Source: Marinitoga piezophila KA3 (GTDB lineage Bacteria > Thermotogota > Thermotogae > Petrotogales > Petrotogaceae). Taken from it: DNA of 64,000 bases. The DNA is taken from the NCBI RefSeq assembly GCF_000255135.1, contig NC_016751.1, positions 372,001-436,000 on the forward strand. Reading direction: 5' to 3'. This document shows positions 1-9,896 of this stretch, piece by piece; positions within the stretch are counted from its first letter, which is position 1, and each line of letters starts with the position of its first letter. A program made the position numbers and the translations under genes. Below the pieces are notes generated by a model that was not told the DNA's origin, ran no database searches, and worked only from the letters and a program-made list of their open reading frames with translations.

Positions 1-516
1 GAGGGAATTCCAACACAATTCGTAAAAGATTTAGATGAAAATTCTTTTATCGCTAAAAAGGTTGAAATTATTCCTCTTGAAGTTATTGTAAGAAATTATA
101 CCGCGGGTAGTTTTTGCAAAAGGTATGGAGTAGAAAAAGGAATAAAACTGGAAAATCCTATAGTTGAATTTTCATTAAAAGACGACTCTTTAGGTGATCC
201 CATGATATGTGAAAATGTCATTTTATCCTTAAACCTTGTGGAAAAAGACGTTCTTGAAAAACTTAAAGAATATGCTTTAAAAATAAACGAAATACTTTCA
301 AAATTCCTTACAGAAAAAAATATAATACTTGTTGACTATAAGCTGGAATTTGGAAAATACAATGATAAAATATTATTAGCCGATGAAATTTCTCCTGATA
401 CTTGTAGATTCTGGGATAAAGATACAATGGATTCACTTGATAAAGATGTATATAGAGAAGAAAAAGGTGATTTAATTGACAAATACACAGAATTTTTAAG
501 GAGGATTGACATATGA
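1..516 (+). CDS. purC: Phosphoribosylaminoimidazole-succinocarboxamide synthase (SAICAR synthetase), 3' part
   Basis: The reading frame is open from the first base of the window, so the 5' end lies outside. PurC condenses CAIR with aspartate in de novo purine synthesis. Visible family signatures are the LEVIVRNYTAGSFCKRYG block (about codons 27-44) and the C-terminal DEISPDTCRFWD block that binds nucleotide and aspartate. The ATG at 202 is internal, since the homologous sequence continues upstream in the same frame. Its stop overlaps the purS start by 4 bases, so it belongs to the operon that follows. Confidence 0.95.
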   Translation, partial: EGIPTQFVKDLDENSFIAKKVEIIPLEVIVRNYTAGSFCKRYGVEKGIKLENPIVEFSLKDDSLGDPMICENVILSLNLVEKDVLEKLKEYALKINEILSKFLTEKNIILVDYKLEFGKYNDKILLADEISPDTCRFWDKDTMDSLDKDVYREEKGDLIDKYTEFLRRIDI

Positions 517-779
517 AAATATATAGATTTGAAGCTTTAATTACATTAAAAAACGGAATTTTAGACCCTCAAGGTGCAGCTACTCAAAAAGTATTGAAAA
601 GATTGAATTATAAAATCGATAATGTAAGATTTGGTAAATTAATTACTTTTGATCTTGAAGCCGAGAATGAAGAAGATGCTAAAAAAATCGCCGAAGAAAT
701 AACATATAACTCTTTAATCAATCCAGTTTTGGAAAATTATGAATTAAAATTACTCGAAACAAGGGAGTTAGAAAAATGA
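513..779 (+). CDS. purS: FGAM synthase subunit PurS
   Basis: This 88-residue protein has the PurS fold signature: an N-terminal strand, then LDPQGAATQKVLKRL, a conserved turn where the chain bridges PurQ and PurL. PurS is the small structural subunit that helps move ammonia from the PurQ glutaminase to PurL in formylglycinamidine ribonucleotide synthesis. A GGAGG site sits 7 bases upstream of the ATG. It overlaps purC upstream and purQ downstream (ATGA), so translational coupling is likely. A separate PurS goes with the small-type PurL found here. Confidence 0.96.
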   Translation: MKIYRFEALITLKNGILDPQGAATQKVLKRLNYKIDNVRFGKLITFDLEAENEEDAKKIAEEITYNSLINPVLENYELKLLETRELEK

Positions 780-1450
780 TAAATGCAGGAATAATAGTAT
801 TTCCAGGATCTAATTGTGATAGAGATGCGGAGTTTGCATTAAGAAAAGCTGGATTTAATACAGAATATGTATGGCATGATTTTAAAGAAATTGGAAAATA
901 CGATTTAATATTTATTCCAGGTGGATTTTCATATGGAGATTATTTAAGAGCAGGAGCTTTAGCAAAGTTTTCTCCTGTAATGAATGAAATAGAAAAATAC
1001 GTTTCAAAAAAACAGGGATTTGTTCTTGGAATATGCAATGGATTTCAGATATTAACTGAATCTGGAATATTACCAGGTGCTTTAACTAAAAACACATCAT
1101 TAAAGTTTATATGTAAAGATGTAGATGTAAAGGTAATTAACAAAACATGTTCATTTACAAAATTCGTTTCAAAAGAAGTTTTAAGAATACCAATTGCTCA
1201 TGCTGAAGGAAATTATTATATAAGCGAATCAGAATACATAAAGTTAAAACAAGAACACAGAATAGCCTTTGAATATGTGGAAAATCCAAATGGTTCTGTT
1301 GGAAATATTGCAGGAGTTTATAATGAAAATTTTGCTGTGCTTGGAATGATGCCACACCCTGAAAGAAATTCTGTAAGAACACTTGGAAATGGTGATGGAC
1401 TTGAAATATTGTTATCTATCAGGAGGTCTATAGAAGATGGAAAAAAATAA
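776..1450 (+). CDS. purQ: FGAM synthase glutaminase subunit PurQ
   Basis: This 224-residue class I glutamine amidotransferase hydrolyses glutamine and supplies ammonia to PurL. The nucleophile elbow is GICNGFQ (Cys near residue 87). The catalytic His/Glu pair is in the C-terminal MMPHPERN motif, and the N-terminal FPGSNCDRD motif is typical of PurQ. An AAGGGAG site precedes the start. The start overlaps the purS stop, and the last 14 bases overlap purL. Size matches the family. Confidence 0.97.
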   Translation: MINAGIIVFPGSNCDRDAEFALRKAGFNTEYVWHDFKEIGKYDLIFIPGGFSYGDYLRAGALAKFSPVMNEIEKYVSKKQGFVLGICNGFQILTESGILPGALTKNTSLKFICKDVDVKVINKTCSFTKFVSKEVLRIPIAHAEGNYYISESEYIKLKQEHRIAFEYVENPNGSVGNIAGVYNENFAVLGMMPHPERNSVRTLGNGDGLEILLSIRRSIEDGKK

Positions 1451-3593
1451 ATTATATCTTGAATTGGGATTAAAGGATTTTGAATATGACAGAATAAAAG
1501 AATTGCTTAATAGAGAGCCAAATGAAGTTGAAACATACATGTTCTCCGCTCAATGGTCTGAACATTGTGGATACAAACATTCAAAAGAATTATTAAAAAA
1601 ACTTCCAAAAAATATAGAAAATGAGAATGCAGGTTATGTATTAATAGACGATTATGCTGTTGTGTTTAAAGTTGAAAGCCATAACCATCCAAGTGCAGTT
1701 GAACCATATCAGGGTGCTGCAACTGGTATTGGTGGAATTGTCAGGGATGTACTCGCAATGGGAGCACGTCCTATTGCTTTGCTTGACTCTTTAAGATTTG
1801 GAGACATTAAAGATCCAAAAGCAAAAAATATATTCGAAGGTGTTGTATCAGGAATTAGCGGGTATGGAAATTCCATAGGCGTTCCAACAGTTGCTGGTGA
1901 AACCTATTTCGACGATAATTACCAGACAAATCCACTTGTAAACGTAATGTGCGTGGGGCTTGTGGAAAAGGATAAAATAGCCTCTTCCAAAGCTCCTGCT
2001 GCAGAAAAATTATATGTGTATATTGGTTCTAAAACAGGAAGAGATGGAATACATGGTGCTTCATTTGCTTCAAAAGAATTATCTGGAAAGGACGAAAGGC
2101 CTTCAGTACAGGTTGGAGACCCATTCTCAGAAAAAAATCTCATTGAAGCAACACTTGAAATACTTGATATTCCTGGTGTTCTTGCATGTCAGGATATGGG
2201 AGCTGCTGGAATATTGAGCTCTTCATCAGAAATGTCTTTTAAAGGCGGATTCGGCTGCGAATTACACCTTGATAAAGTACCTTTAAGAGAAGAAGGAATG
2301 TCAGCATGGGAAATATTATTATCTGAGTCTCAGGAAAGAATGTTATTTCTTGTAGAACCAGGAGTTGAAGAAAAATTAGCCGAAATTGCAAAAAAATACT
2401 TCCTTGATTATGCAGTTATAGGCAAAACAATTGAAGGTAAAAATATGAAAATATACATGAATGGCAAATTAATGTCAGATATGCCTATAAATGCTCTTGT
2501 CGATGCCCCCTCCTTTTACAGAAAAACATCAACACCTTCATATATCCAAGAACTAAAGAAAGAAATTCCAAAAAGCGATATACCTTTAAAAAACGCCTTA
2601 TTTAAAATATTAAAAGATCCTAATATTGCCAATAAATCCTGGATTTTCGAACAATATGATTATAAAGTAGGAACAAACACTGTAATAATTCCTGGCAAAG
2701 CCGATGCTTCTATACTCTGGATTAAAGAAACAAATAAAGGTATTGGTGTAACCATAGATGGCAACGGATTATACACATATATTAATCCATTCGAAGGAAG
2801 CAGAAATGTTGTATATGAAGCAGCAAGAAATCTTGTTGCTACGGGTGTAAAACCTCTCGGTGTAACAGATAATATGAATTTTGGAAATCCTGAAAATGAC
2901 ATGGTAATGTGGCAATTTGAACAGAGTATAGAAGGTATTACACAGGCATGTAAGGAATTATCTGTTCCTGTTACCGGAGGAAATGTTAGCTTTTATAATG
3001 AATCAGGTGAAAAAGCCATATTACCAACACCTGTAATTGGCATGGTTGGTGAAGCTGACTTAAATCATATTATGGATATGCAATTTAAAATGGCCTCAGA
3101 TAAAGTATATTTAATTGGAAAAACTGAATTAGATAAAAATAAGCTTGGTGGAAGTCTTTACTTAAAAATCCTTTTTGATTTTATAGGAGGAGAATTGGAT
3201 ACAATAAACTCAGAATTTGAATTAAATTTACAAAACACAGTGCTTGAATTAATCAAAAATCATCTTGTAAATTCTGTTCATGATGTTTCAAAAGGCGGTC
3301 TTGCAATTGCAATAATAGAATCTGCGTTAAATGGCAAAAAAGGATTTAAAGGTAATATTGGCAATTCACTTGAAGAACTCTTTGGTGAAAATCAATCAAG
3401 ATTTATTATTTCCGTTTCTCCGGAAAAAACAGAACTCTTTGAAACATTTATGAAGAAAACAGGAATACCATATAAAGCTATTGGTGAAGTAATGCCTATG
3501 AATTACGGTATAGACTTTGGATTTGGACAGATATATTATAAAAATTTATACGATGCATATTTCAATTCCATCAAGGAATATATGGAGGACTAA
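1437..3593 (+). CDS. purL: FGAM synthase subunit PurL (small type)
   Basis: At 718 residues this is the small PurL of the PurSQL complex, not the roughly 1300-residue fused enzyme of gammaproteobacteria. It is an AIRS/GARS-like ATPase that turns FGAR into FGAM with ammonia from PurQ. Recognisable motifs are QWSEHCGYKHS near residue 38, KVESHNHPSAVEPYQGAATG for ATP binding, and DMGAAGILSSSSEM. A GGAGG lies 11 bases before the ATG, inside the purQ coding sequence. Confidence 0.97.
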   Translation: MEKNKLYLELGLKDFEYDRIKELLNREPNEVETYMFSAQWSEHCGYKHSKELLKKLPKNIENENAGYVLIDDYAVVFKVESHNHPSAVEPYQGAATGIGGIVRDVLAMGARPIALLDSLRFGDIKDPKAKNIFEGVVSGISGYGNSIGVPTVAGETYFDDNYQTNPLVNVMCVGLVEKDKIASSKAPAAEKLYVYIGSKTGRDGIHGASFASKELSGKDERPSVQVGDPFSEKNLIEATLEILDIPGVLACQDMGAAGILSSSSEMSFKGGFGCELHLDKVPLREEGMSAWEILLSESQERMLFLVEPGVEEKLAEIAKKYFLDYAVIGKTIEGKNMKIYMNGKLMSDMPINALVDAPSFYRKTSTPSYIQELKKEIPKSDIPLKNALFKILKDPNIANKSWIFEQYDYKVGTNTVIIPGKADASILWIKETNKGIGVTIDGNGLYTYINPFEGSRNVVYEAARNLVATGVKPLGVTDNMNFGNPENDMVMWQFEQSIEGITQACKELSVPVTGGNVSFYNESGEKAILPTPVIGMVGEADLNHIMDMQFKMASDKVYLIGKTELDKNKLGGSLYLKILFDFIGGELDTINSEFELNLQNTVLELIKNHLVNSVHDVSKGGLAIAIIESALNGKKGFKGNIGNSLEELFGENQSRFIISVSPEKTELFETFMKKTGIPYKAIGEVMPMNYGIDFGFGQIYYKNLYDAYFNSIKEYMED

Positions 3594-3595
3594 AT

Positions 3596-4951
3596 ATGTT
3601 AATGGAAGAATGCGGAATTTTCGGAACATTATTAAAAAACAATAATAACGCTGTGCCATATGTTGTTGAAGGGTTAATAGCCCTTCAACATCGCGGCCAG
3701 GAATCAGCAGGAATAGCATATGTCACAGAAGATGAATTAAAAGTATTTAAAAAAATGGGAATGGTAATGGATGTATTCCATAATGGAACAATGAAAAAAC
3801 TAAATAGCCATATGGTTATAGGCCATGTAAGATATTCCACAAAAGGACGTTCTGAAATTCAAAATTCACAACCATTCCACGTTAGATTCAAAAATGAACA
3901 TTTTGCTATAGCACATAATGGACAAATTGAGAACGCTGAACAGTTAAGAAAAGAACTTGAAGAACAGGGAACAATATTTTTGACAGAAACGGACACTGAA
4001 TTAATATTACATATACTAATAAAAAAACTAAATAAAAAAATATCAGAATGGACATTCGAAGAAATAGCAAAAACAATATTTGAAAACATCTCACCTTCAT
4101 ATTCATTATTATTGTTATTTAAAGATAAGATAATAGCATTAAGAGATAAATATGGATATAGGCCTTTATATTACTATACAGACGAAAATGGAATATACAT
4201 ATCTTCTGAAGATAGCGGATTTTATTTTCTGGGACCAGATAAAAAAAATATCCAGGAAATAAAGCCTGGTGAAGCATATGAGTTTTCATTAAATGGAATT
4301 AAAAAATTTTCTGTAAATTCACAGGAAAAAAGATATTGTTTCTTTGAACATATATATTTTGCAAGACCAGATTCCAATCTCTTTGGGAAAAACGTTCATA
4401 TGATGCGTGAAGAGCTTGGAAAAATGTGTGCAAAGGAAAATCCCGTAGAAGCCGATATTGTTGTCCCGGTACTTGATAGTGGTCTTTCCGCTGCATTAGG
4501 ATATTCAAAAGAGAGTTGCATTCCCATAGACCTTGGTTTAATGAGAAATAGATATGTTGGAAGAACCTTTATTTCACCAAATCAAAGCGATAGAGAAATA
4601 GGTGTAAGAAGAAAATTACCTCCAATAGAAGGAGTTATAAAAGGCAAAAGAATAATACTTGTTGATGATTCCATAGTAAGAGGGACAACAATGAGAAAAA
4701 TAGTGGATATGCTAAAAAAAGCCGGAGCAAAAGAGGTTCATGTTAGAATAGCCAGTCCAAAAGTAGTAAATATATGTAAATGGGGAGTGGATATTCCTGA
4801 AAAAGATGAATTAATTGCTGCAAATAAAAGCATAGAAGAAATGAAAAAAGCTTTTAATGCCGACTCTCTTGGATATGTCTCTCTTGAAGGAATTAAAAAA
4901 ATACTAAAAGACGAATATAATAACTATTGTTTTCATTGTTTCATGAAATAA
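3596..4951 (+). CDS. purF: Amidophosphoribosyltransferase PurF
   Basis: This 451-residue enzyme does the first committed step of purine synthesis, PRPP plus glutamine to phosphoribosylamine. The N-terminal Ntn-hydrolase domain starts MLMEECGIFG. Cys6 would be the nucleophile after removal of a 5-residue propeptide. ALQHRGQESAG and GHVRYSTKG follow. The C-terminal phosphoribosyltransferase domain carries the PRPP loop ILVDDSIVRGTT. Two bases separate it from purL, with GGAGG before the start. The C-terminal residues lack the multi-Cys Fe-S pattern of the Bacillus type (only scattered Cys are seen). Confidence 0.97.
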   Translation: MLMEECGIFGTLLKNNNNAVPYVVEGLIALQHRGQESAGIAYVTEDELKVFKKMGMVMDVFHNGTMKKLNSHMVIGHVRYSTKGRSEIQNSQPFHVRFKNEHFAIAHNGQIENAEQLRKELEEQGTIFLTETDTELILHILIKKLNKKISEWTFEEIAKTIFENISPSYSLLLLFKDKIIALRDKYGYRPLYYYTDENGIYISSEDSGFYFLGPDKKNIQEIKPGEAYEFSLNGIKKFSVNSQEKRYCFFEHIYFARPDSNLFGKNVHMMREELGKMCAKENPVEADIVVPVLDSGLSAALGYSKESCIPIDLGLMRNRYVGRTFISPNQSDREIGVRRKLPPIEGVIKGKRIILVDDSIVRGTTMRKIVDMLKKAGAKEVHVRIASPKVVNICKWGVDIPEKDELIAANKSIEEMKKAFNADSLGYVSLEGIKKILKDEYNNYCFHCFMK

Positions 4952-4968
4952 AAGCGAGAGGTGAAATT

Positions 4969-5934
4969 ATGGATTATAAATCAAGCGGTGTAAATATAGA
5001 TGAAGCAAATAGCATGATTTCAAAAGTTAAAGATAAATTAAAAGAAAATGCCGGGCTATATGCTGGACTTTTTCCATTAAAAAATATAATTAACGAATAT
5101 GAAAATCCTGTACTCGTTTCAAGTACAGATGGTGTTGGAACAAAAATGATACTCCTTGAAGAAAGAAACAGATGGGATATAGTAGCTAATGATCTTGTTG
5201 GAATGGTATTAAATGATCTTGTATGTATGGGTGCAAAACCTTTATTCTTTTTAGATTATTATGCTACAGGAAAACTCGATGGAGAAAAAGGTGCTGCATT
5301 TTTAAACGAATTAATAAAAGTGCTTGAAAAAGTAAACTGCGAATTATTGGGCGGCGAAACTGCAGAATTGCCAGGAATGCTTGTAAAAGACAGAGTGGAT
5401 GTTGCTGGATTTGCTGTTGGAATAGTAGATAAAGATAAAATTCCAGGAAAAGAAAAGGTAAAAGAAGGAGATATCGTTATAGGGCTTCCTTCTTCCGGGT
5501 TTCATTCAAATGGATATTCACTTGTTAGAAAATTATTGGACGAAAATAGAATGAAATTTGATGAAAAAATCATAGCTCCTACAAAATTATATGTAAATGA
5601 AACACTTAAAATAAAAGATTATATACATGCTGCTGCACACATAACCGGTGGCGGAATTGGAGAAAATCTTTCAAGGGTTATTCCTGAAGGATATCTGGCA
5701 AATATTCATATTAACTGGAAAATACCTGAAGTATTCGAAAGAGCTCTAAACGCAGGTGTGAAAATAGAAGAGGCTTTTAGAGTATTTAATATGGGAATAG
5801 GAATGATTTATATATTACCTCAAGAAAATTTGCAAAAAGTAAAAGAAATACTCGAAGAAATGGATATTTCTATATATGAAATTGGAAAAATAATAAAAAC
5901 AGATGAAGATGAAAAAGTTCGCATAAACCTTTAA
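4969..5934 (+). CDS. purM: Phosphoribosylformylglycinamidine cyclo-ligase (AIR synthetase)
   Basis: PurM closes the imidazole ring, FGAM plus ATP to AIR. It is the structural relative of PurL. Motifs seen are SSTDGVGTKM, LLGGETAELPGM, GLPSSGFHSNGYSL and AAHITGGGIGENL. The start used here is the ATG at 4969, 321 residues, because AGAGGTG lies directly upstream. The in-frame ATG at 4927 sits inside the end of purF and would add a 14-residue tail unlike the family. Confidence 0.96.
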   Translation: MDYKSSGVNIDEANSMISKVKDKLKENAGLYAGLFPLKNIINEYENPVLVSSTDGVGTKMILLEERNRWDIVANDLVGMVLNDLVCMGAKPLFFLDYYATGKLDGEKGAAFLNELIKVLEKVNCELLGGETAELPGMLVKDRVDVAGFAVGIVDKDKIPGKEKVKEGDIVIGLPSSGFHSNGYSLVRKLLDENRMKFDEKIIAPTKLYVNETLKIKDYIHAAAHITGGGIGENLSRVIPEGYLANIHINWKIPEVFERALNAGVKIEEAFRVFNMGIGMIYILPQENLQKVKEILEEMDISIYEIGKIIKTDEDEKVRINL

Positions 5935-5948
5935 AAGAGGTGAATTCA

Positions 5949-6536
5949 ATGAAAAAAAGAATAATTGTACTTGCATCAGGAAATGGTTCCAATTTTGAAG
6001 CTATAGTAAAAAAGCTAAGAAACAAATATAAAATCAAACTAATAAGCGAAAATAAAAACGCTTATGTTTTACAAAGAGCCATAAAACTTGATATTGATTA
6101 TGAATTAATAAACTACAAACTATATAAATCAAGAGAAGAATACAATCAAAAATTATTCGAATATCTAAAACGCGAAGAACCTGATTTAATAGTTCTTGCC
6201 GGATATATGAAAATACTCCCTGAATATATAGTTGAACATTTTGAAAATCAAATTATCAATATTCACCCCTCGTTATTGCCTGCATTCAAAGGCCTGAACG
6301 CTATAAAACAGGCCTTTGAATATGGCGTAAAATACACCGGTATAACCATACATTATGTTAATAATGAACTCGACGGAGGAAAAATAATAACACAGGAAGT
6401 TGTCAAAATAGAAAGAGAAGATACATTGGAAACACTTGAAGAGAAAATACATAAACTCGAACATAAATTATATCCAAAGGTAATAGATAAAATATTAAGA
6501 CTTCAGGAGGTTGCATATGAAAAGAGCCTTAATTAG
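5949..6536 (+). CDS. purN: Phosphoribosylglycinamide formyltransferase PurN
   Basis: This 195-residue GAR transformylase uses 10-formyl-tetrahydrofolate to make FGAR. Family signatures are VLASGNGSNFEA at the N-terminus, LAGYMKILP and the catalytic INIHPSLLPAFKG (Asn and His). The usual GATVHFV block appears as TGITIHYVNNELDGG. The ATG at 5949 is preferred over the GTG at 5940, because AGAGGTG at 5935-5942 is then correctly spaced. The 3' end overlaps purH by 20 bases. Confidence 0.95.
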   Translation: MKKRIIVLASGNGSNFEAIVKKLRNKYKIKLISENKNAYVLQRAIKLDIDYELINYKLYKSREEYNQKLFEYLKREEPDLIVLAGYMKILPEYIVEHFENQIINIHPSLLPAFKGLNAIKQAFEYGVKYTGITIHYVNNELDGGKIITQEVVKIEREDTLETLEEKIHKLEHKLYPKVIDKILRLQEVAYEKSLN

Positions 6537-8016
6537 TGCTTATGATAAAAAAGATATAGAAATATTGGCAAAGAACCTTGTTGAAAATGGCTATGAAATA
6601 ATATCAACAGGAAATACTGCAAAATATCTTGAAAAAAATGGAATAAATGTAATTCCCGTAGAAAACATTACAGAATTCCCAGAAATACTTAATGGAAGAG
6701 TAAAAACATTACATCCCAAAATTCATGGAGGCGTTCTTGCAAGAAATATTGAAAAAGATTTAGAAGTTTTAAAAAAACATAACATAGAAAAAATAGATCT
6801 CGTATATGTAAACCTCTATCCATTTGAAGAAAAATTGAAAGAAGAACTTACAATACAGGAAAGGATAGAATTTATCGACATAGGTGGTCCAACATTAATA
6901 AGGGCTGCAGCTAAAAACTTCGAACACACAATAGTTATTGTTGATCCTGAGGATATTCCAATGGTTATAGAAAAAATTAAAGAAAATAATATTGACTTTG
7001 AAACAAGATTATACCTTGCCTCAAAAGCTTTTAATCTTACAGCATATTATGATTCATTAATATCAAATTATTTAAACAAATTAATCAATAAAAAATTCCC
7101 CAAATATTATACCCCTTCATTAAAACTAAAAAACAAATTAAGATACGGAGAAAACCCTCATCAGGATGCAGTATTCTATGAAAACACATTTGAAGAAGGA
7201 TTTTTCAACACCTTCGAACAATTAAATGGTAAAGAATTATCCTACAATAATTTAAAAGATATAGACGTTGCCTGGAAAGTGGTTAATGAATTTGATAATG
7301 AAAATGCATGTTGCGCTGTAAAACATCAAACCCCATGTGGTGTTGCAATAGGAAAAGATAATTTAGAAGCATATAAAAAAGCGTATGAATGTGATCCAAT
7401 CTCCATATTCGGTGGAATTGTTGCCTTTAATCATACAGTAACTAAAGAAACGGCACTTGAAATGAAAAAACTCTTCTTAGAAGTAATAATTGCACCAGAA
7501 TTTGAAGAAGAAGCATTAGAAACCTTAAAAAAGAAAAAAAATCTAAGAATTATAAAAGCTCATAAAAAACCATCAGAAAAAAGGGAATTTTCTACAATTG
7601 ATGGTGGAGTTCTTGTTCAGGATAGAGATACAGAACTATTTAATAAATTTGAAGTGGTAACTGAAAAAGATATAGATGAAGAGCTAAAAAAAGAATTAAT
7701 TTTTGCCTTTAAAGTAGTAAAACATGCTAAATCAAATGCAATTGTCGTTGCAGGTAATCAAATGGCAACAATAGGTTCAGGGCAACCAAATAGAATATGG
7801 GCAGCAATAGATGCATTAAAAAGGGCAAAACACCCAATAGTATTAGCTTCTGATGCATTCTTCCCATTTGATGATGTTGTTAGAGAGGCTGGAAAATACA
7901 ATATAAAAGCTATTATACAGCCAGGCGGTTCAATACGCGATGAAGATTCAATAAAAGCTGCAAATGAACTGGGAATAGCCATGATATTTACAAAAATGAG
8001 ACACTTTAAGCATTGA
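6517..8016 (+). CDS. purH: Bifunctional AICAR transformylase / IMP cyclohydrolase PurH
   Basis: This 499-residue enzyme does the last two steps to IMP. The N-terminal MGS-like cyclohydrolase domain starts ALISAYDKKDIEILAKNL and has STGNTAKYL and GRVKTLHPKIHGG. The C-terminal transformylase domain contains LRYGENPHQ, AVKHQTPCG and the closing SDAFFPFDD / QPGGSIRDE. The ATG at 6517 sits 6 bases after AGGAGG at 6505-6510. An upstream in-frame TTG is less likely. The start lies inside purN. Confidence 0.97.
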   Translation: MKRALISAYDKKDIEILAKNLVENGYEIISTGNTAKYLEKNGINVIPVENITEFPEILNGRVKTLHPKIHGGVLARNIEKDLEVLKKHNIEKIDLVYVNLYPFEEKLKEELTIQERIEFIDIGGPTLIRAAAKNFEHTIVIVDPEDIPMVIEKIKENNIDFETRLYLASKAFNLTAYYDSLISNYLNKLINKKFPKYYTPSLKLKNKLRYGENPHQDAVFYENTFEEGFFNTFEQLNGKELSYNNLKDIDVAWKVVNEFDNENACCAVKHQTPCGVAIGKDNLEAYKKAYECDPISIFGGIVAFNHTVTKETALEMKKLFLEVIIAPEFEEEALETLKKKKNLRIIKAHKKPSEKREFSTIDGGVLVQDRDTELFNKFEVVTEKDIDEELKKELIFAFKVVKHAKSNAIVVAGNQMATIGSGQPNRIWAAIDALKRAKHPIVLASDAFFPFDDVVREAGKYNIKAIIQPGGSIRDEDSIKAANELGIAMIFTKMRHFKH

Positions 8017-8025
8017 GGTGATAAG

Positions 8026-9267
8026 ATGAAAGTAATGATTATTGGCAACGGCGGGAGAGAACATGCATTAGCCTGGAAAATATCTCAAAGTCCATTAGTC
8101 GAAAAAATATACTGTATCCCCGGAAATGGTGGCACATTTAATGAAAACAAATGCGAAAATGTCTATATAGACAATATTCATGACATAAAAGAATTCGCTA
8201 AAAATAATAATATAGCCCTTACAATAGTTGGACCGGAAAAATATCTTGTTGAAGGAATAGTCGATGAATTTGAAAAAGACAGCTTAAAAATTTTTGGTCC
8301 AGACAAACGCGCTTCAATGCTTGAAGGAAGTAAATCATATGCAAAAAACTTCGCTAAAAAATATAACGTTCAAACTCCAGAATATTCAGTATTTAATAAA
8401 TTAGACGATGCAATAGAAAAGATAAAGGAAGTAAAATATCCAGTGGTAATAAAAGCCGATGGCTTAGCTGCTGGAAAAGGGGTAATAATCGCCAAAAATT
8501 ACGAAGAAGCAGAAAAAGCTCTTTATGATTTTATGGAAAACAAAATATTTGAAGAGGCTGGAAAAACAGTTGTTATAGAAGAATATATTGAAGGTTATGA
8601 AATGTCTGTGTTTGTGCTTGTTGATGGAGAAAATTATAAGATATTCCAGACAGCAAAAGACCATAAAAAAATATTTGAAGGTGAAAAAGGACCTAATACA
8701 GGTGGTATGGGAGCAATTTCTCCACATCCCTTATTAAACGAAACATTATTTGAAAACATTAAACAAAAAATAATAAAACCAACAATAAAAGGTATAAAAG
8801 AAGAAAAATCAAATTACAAAGGTATTTTATTTATTGGATTAATGATAAAAAATAATGAGCCATATCTCCTTGAATATAATGTAAGATTTGGCGATCCAGA
8901 AACACAGGCTATGCTCCCATTATTGGAAAATGATATTGCAAAAATCTTTTTAAAAACAGTAGAAGGAAAATTAAATGAAGTAGAATTAAAATGGAAAAAC
9001 AAAGTTTCATGCTGTGTTGTCGCAGCCTCAAATGGATATCCGGGAAAATATGAAAAAGGCTATGAAATAAATATCAATACAGAAGAAATTGTTTTTCATG
9101 CAGGAACAGCAATAAAAGATAATAAACTTATTACAAACGGTGGAAGAGTTTTATCATTAGTAACTATGGAAGATACACTTGAAAAAGCACAAGAAAAAGC
9201 GTATGAGGAAATCTCAAAGATTTCTTTTAAAGGAATATATTATAGAAAAGATATAGGAAAGTTATAG
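8026..9267 (+). CDS. purD: Phosphoribosylamine-glycine ligase PurD
   Basis: This 413-residue ATP-grasp enzyme joins phosphoribosylamine and glycine to make GAR. Motifs are VMIIGNGGREHALAW at the N-terminus, VIKADGLAAGKGV, GPNTGGMGAISPHP and EYNVRFGDPETQ. It is the last gene of the operon; a strong terminator follows 15 bases later. Gene order C-S-Q-L-F-M-N-H-D accounts for nearly all de novo steps, and purE and purK would be expected upstream of the window. Confidence 0.97.
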   Translation: MKVMIIGNGGREHALAWKISQSPLVEKIYCIPGNGGTFNENKCENVYIDNIHDIKEFAKNNNIALTIVGPEKYLVEGIVDEFEKDSLKIFGPDKRASMLEGSKSYAKNFAKKYNVQTPEYSVFNKLDDAIEKIKEVKYPVVIKADGLAAGKGVIIAKNYEEAEKALYDFMENKIFEEAGKTVVIEEYIEGYEMSVFVLVDGENYKIFQTAKDHKKIFEGEKGPNTGGMGAISPHPLLNETLFENIKQKIIKPTIKGIKEEKSNYKGILFIGLMIKNNEPYLLEYNVRFGDPETQAMLPLLENDIAKIFLKTVEGKLNEVELKWKNKVSCCVVAASNGYPGKYEKGYEININTEEIVFHAGTAIKDNKLITNGGRVLSLVTMEDTLEKAQEKAYEEISKISFKGIYYRKDIGKL

Positions 9268-9282
9268 CTACAATATAACTAA

Positions 9283-9325
9283 AACCCCGGGAACTCTTAA
9301 ATTCGGGTTCTCGGGGTTATTTTTT
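9283..9325. terminator. Rho-independent terminator after purD
   Basis: AACCCCGGGAAC pairs with GTTCTCGGGGTT (one mismatch) across a short loop, followed by TATTTTTT. It ends the purine operon. Its reverse complement also has a short T run, so it may serve the convergent lysO-like genes too. Confidence 0.9.
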
Positions 9326-9896
9326 AAAAAATCAAAGTGATTATTATAGGAATTGATATTGAAAGCAAAACTCCATGACCAAAACTTATTAAAATCTTAT
9401 CCTTATCAACACTTTTTGAAACAACTCCCAGAAGCGTATCCATAGACGGAGCACCTGCTATACCAATAGCTCCTAATTGAGAAACTCTTGCATATAATGG
9501 TATTAATAAAATTCCAAGAACTTCTCTAAATACATTGGACAAAAATGCCACAGCACCTAAAAACGGCGAATATAATGAGCTAATCATAACTCCAGATAAA
9601 GAATACCATCCCATTCCAGCAGCAGCACCCATTGCTTCTTTAAAAGTTAATTGAGTAAAAAACGAAACAAAACCACCAAAAACAAGACTTCCAAAAATTG
9701 TTAAAGATGTCTGGATTAATATTACCTTTAAACTACTCTTTAACTTTGATAATATACGTTCTTCAGATCCAATATCAACTCCAACTGAAAAAACCAATAG
9801 CATAAGCAAAACAGTAATTAAATTCGATGGAAGATTAATATCTATAAAAAATCCACTTATTATTCCTAATACAACAGCAGAAAGCAATAATATCAT
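9324..9896 (-). CDS. LysO-family transporter, C-terminal half
   Basis: This 190-residue membrane protein matches the C-terminal part of LysO (DUF340), the lysine exporter of E. coli. It has about five hydrophobic segments and GMGWYSLSGVMI, a glycine-rich block conserved in the family, near residue 95, plus GIAGAPSMDTLLGV. In E. coli LysO is a single protein of about 300 residues; here the N-terminal part is a separate upstream gene whose stop overlaps this start by 4 bases. Lysine as substrate is inferred from family only. Confidence 0.8.
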   Translation of the reverse strand: MILLLSAVVLGIISGFFIDINLPSNLITVLLMLLVFSVGVDIGSEERILSKLKSSLKVILIQTSLTIFGSLVFGGFVSFFTQLTFKEAMGAAAGMGWYSLSGVMISSLYSPFLGAVAFLSNVFREVLGILLIPLYARVSQLGAIGIAGAPSMDTLLGVVSKSVDKDKILISFGHGVLLSISIPIIITLIF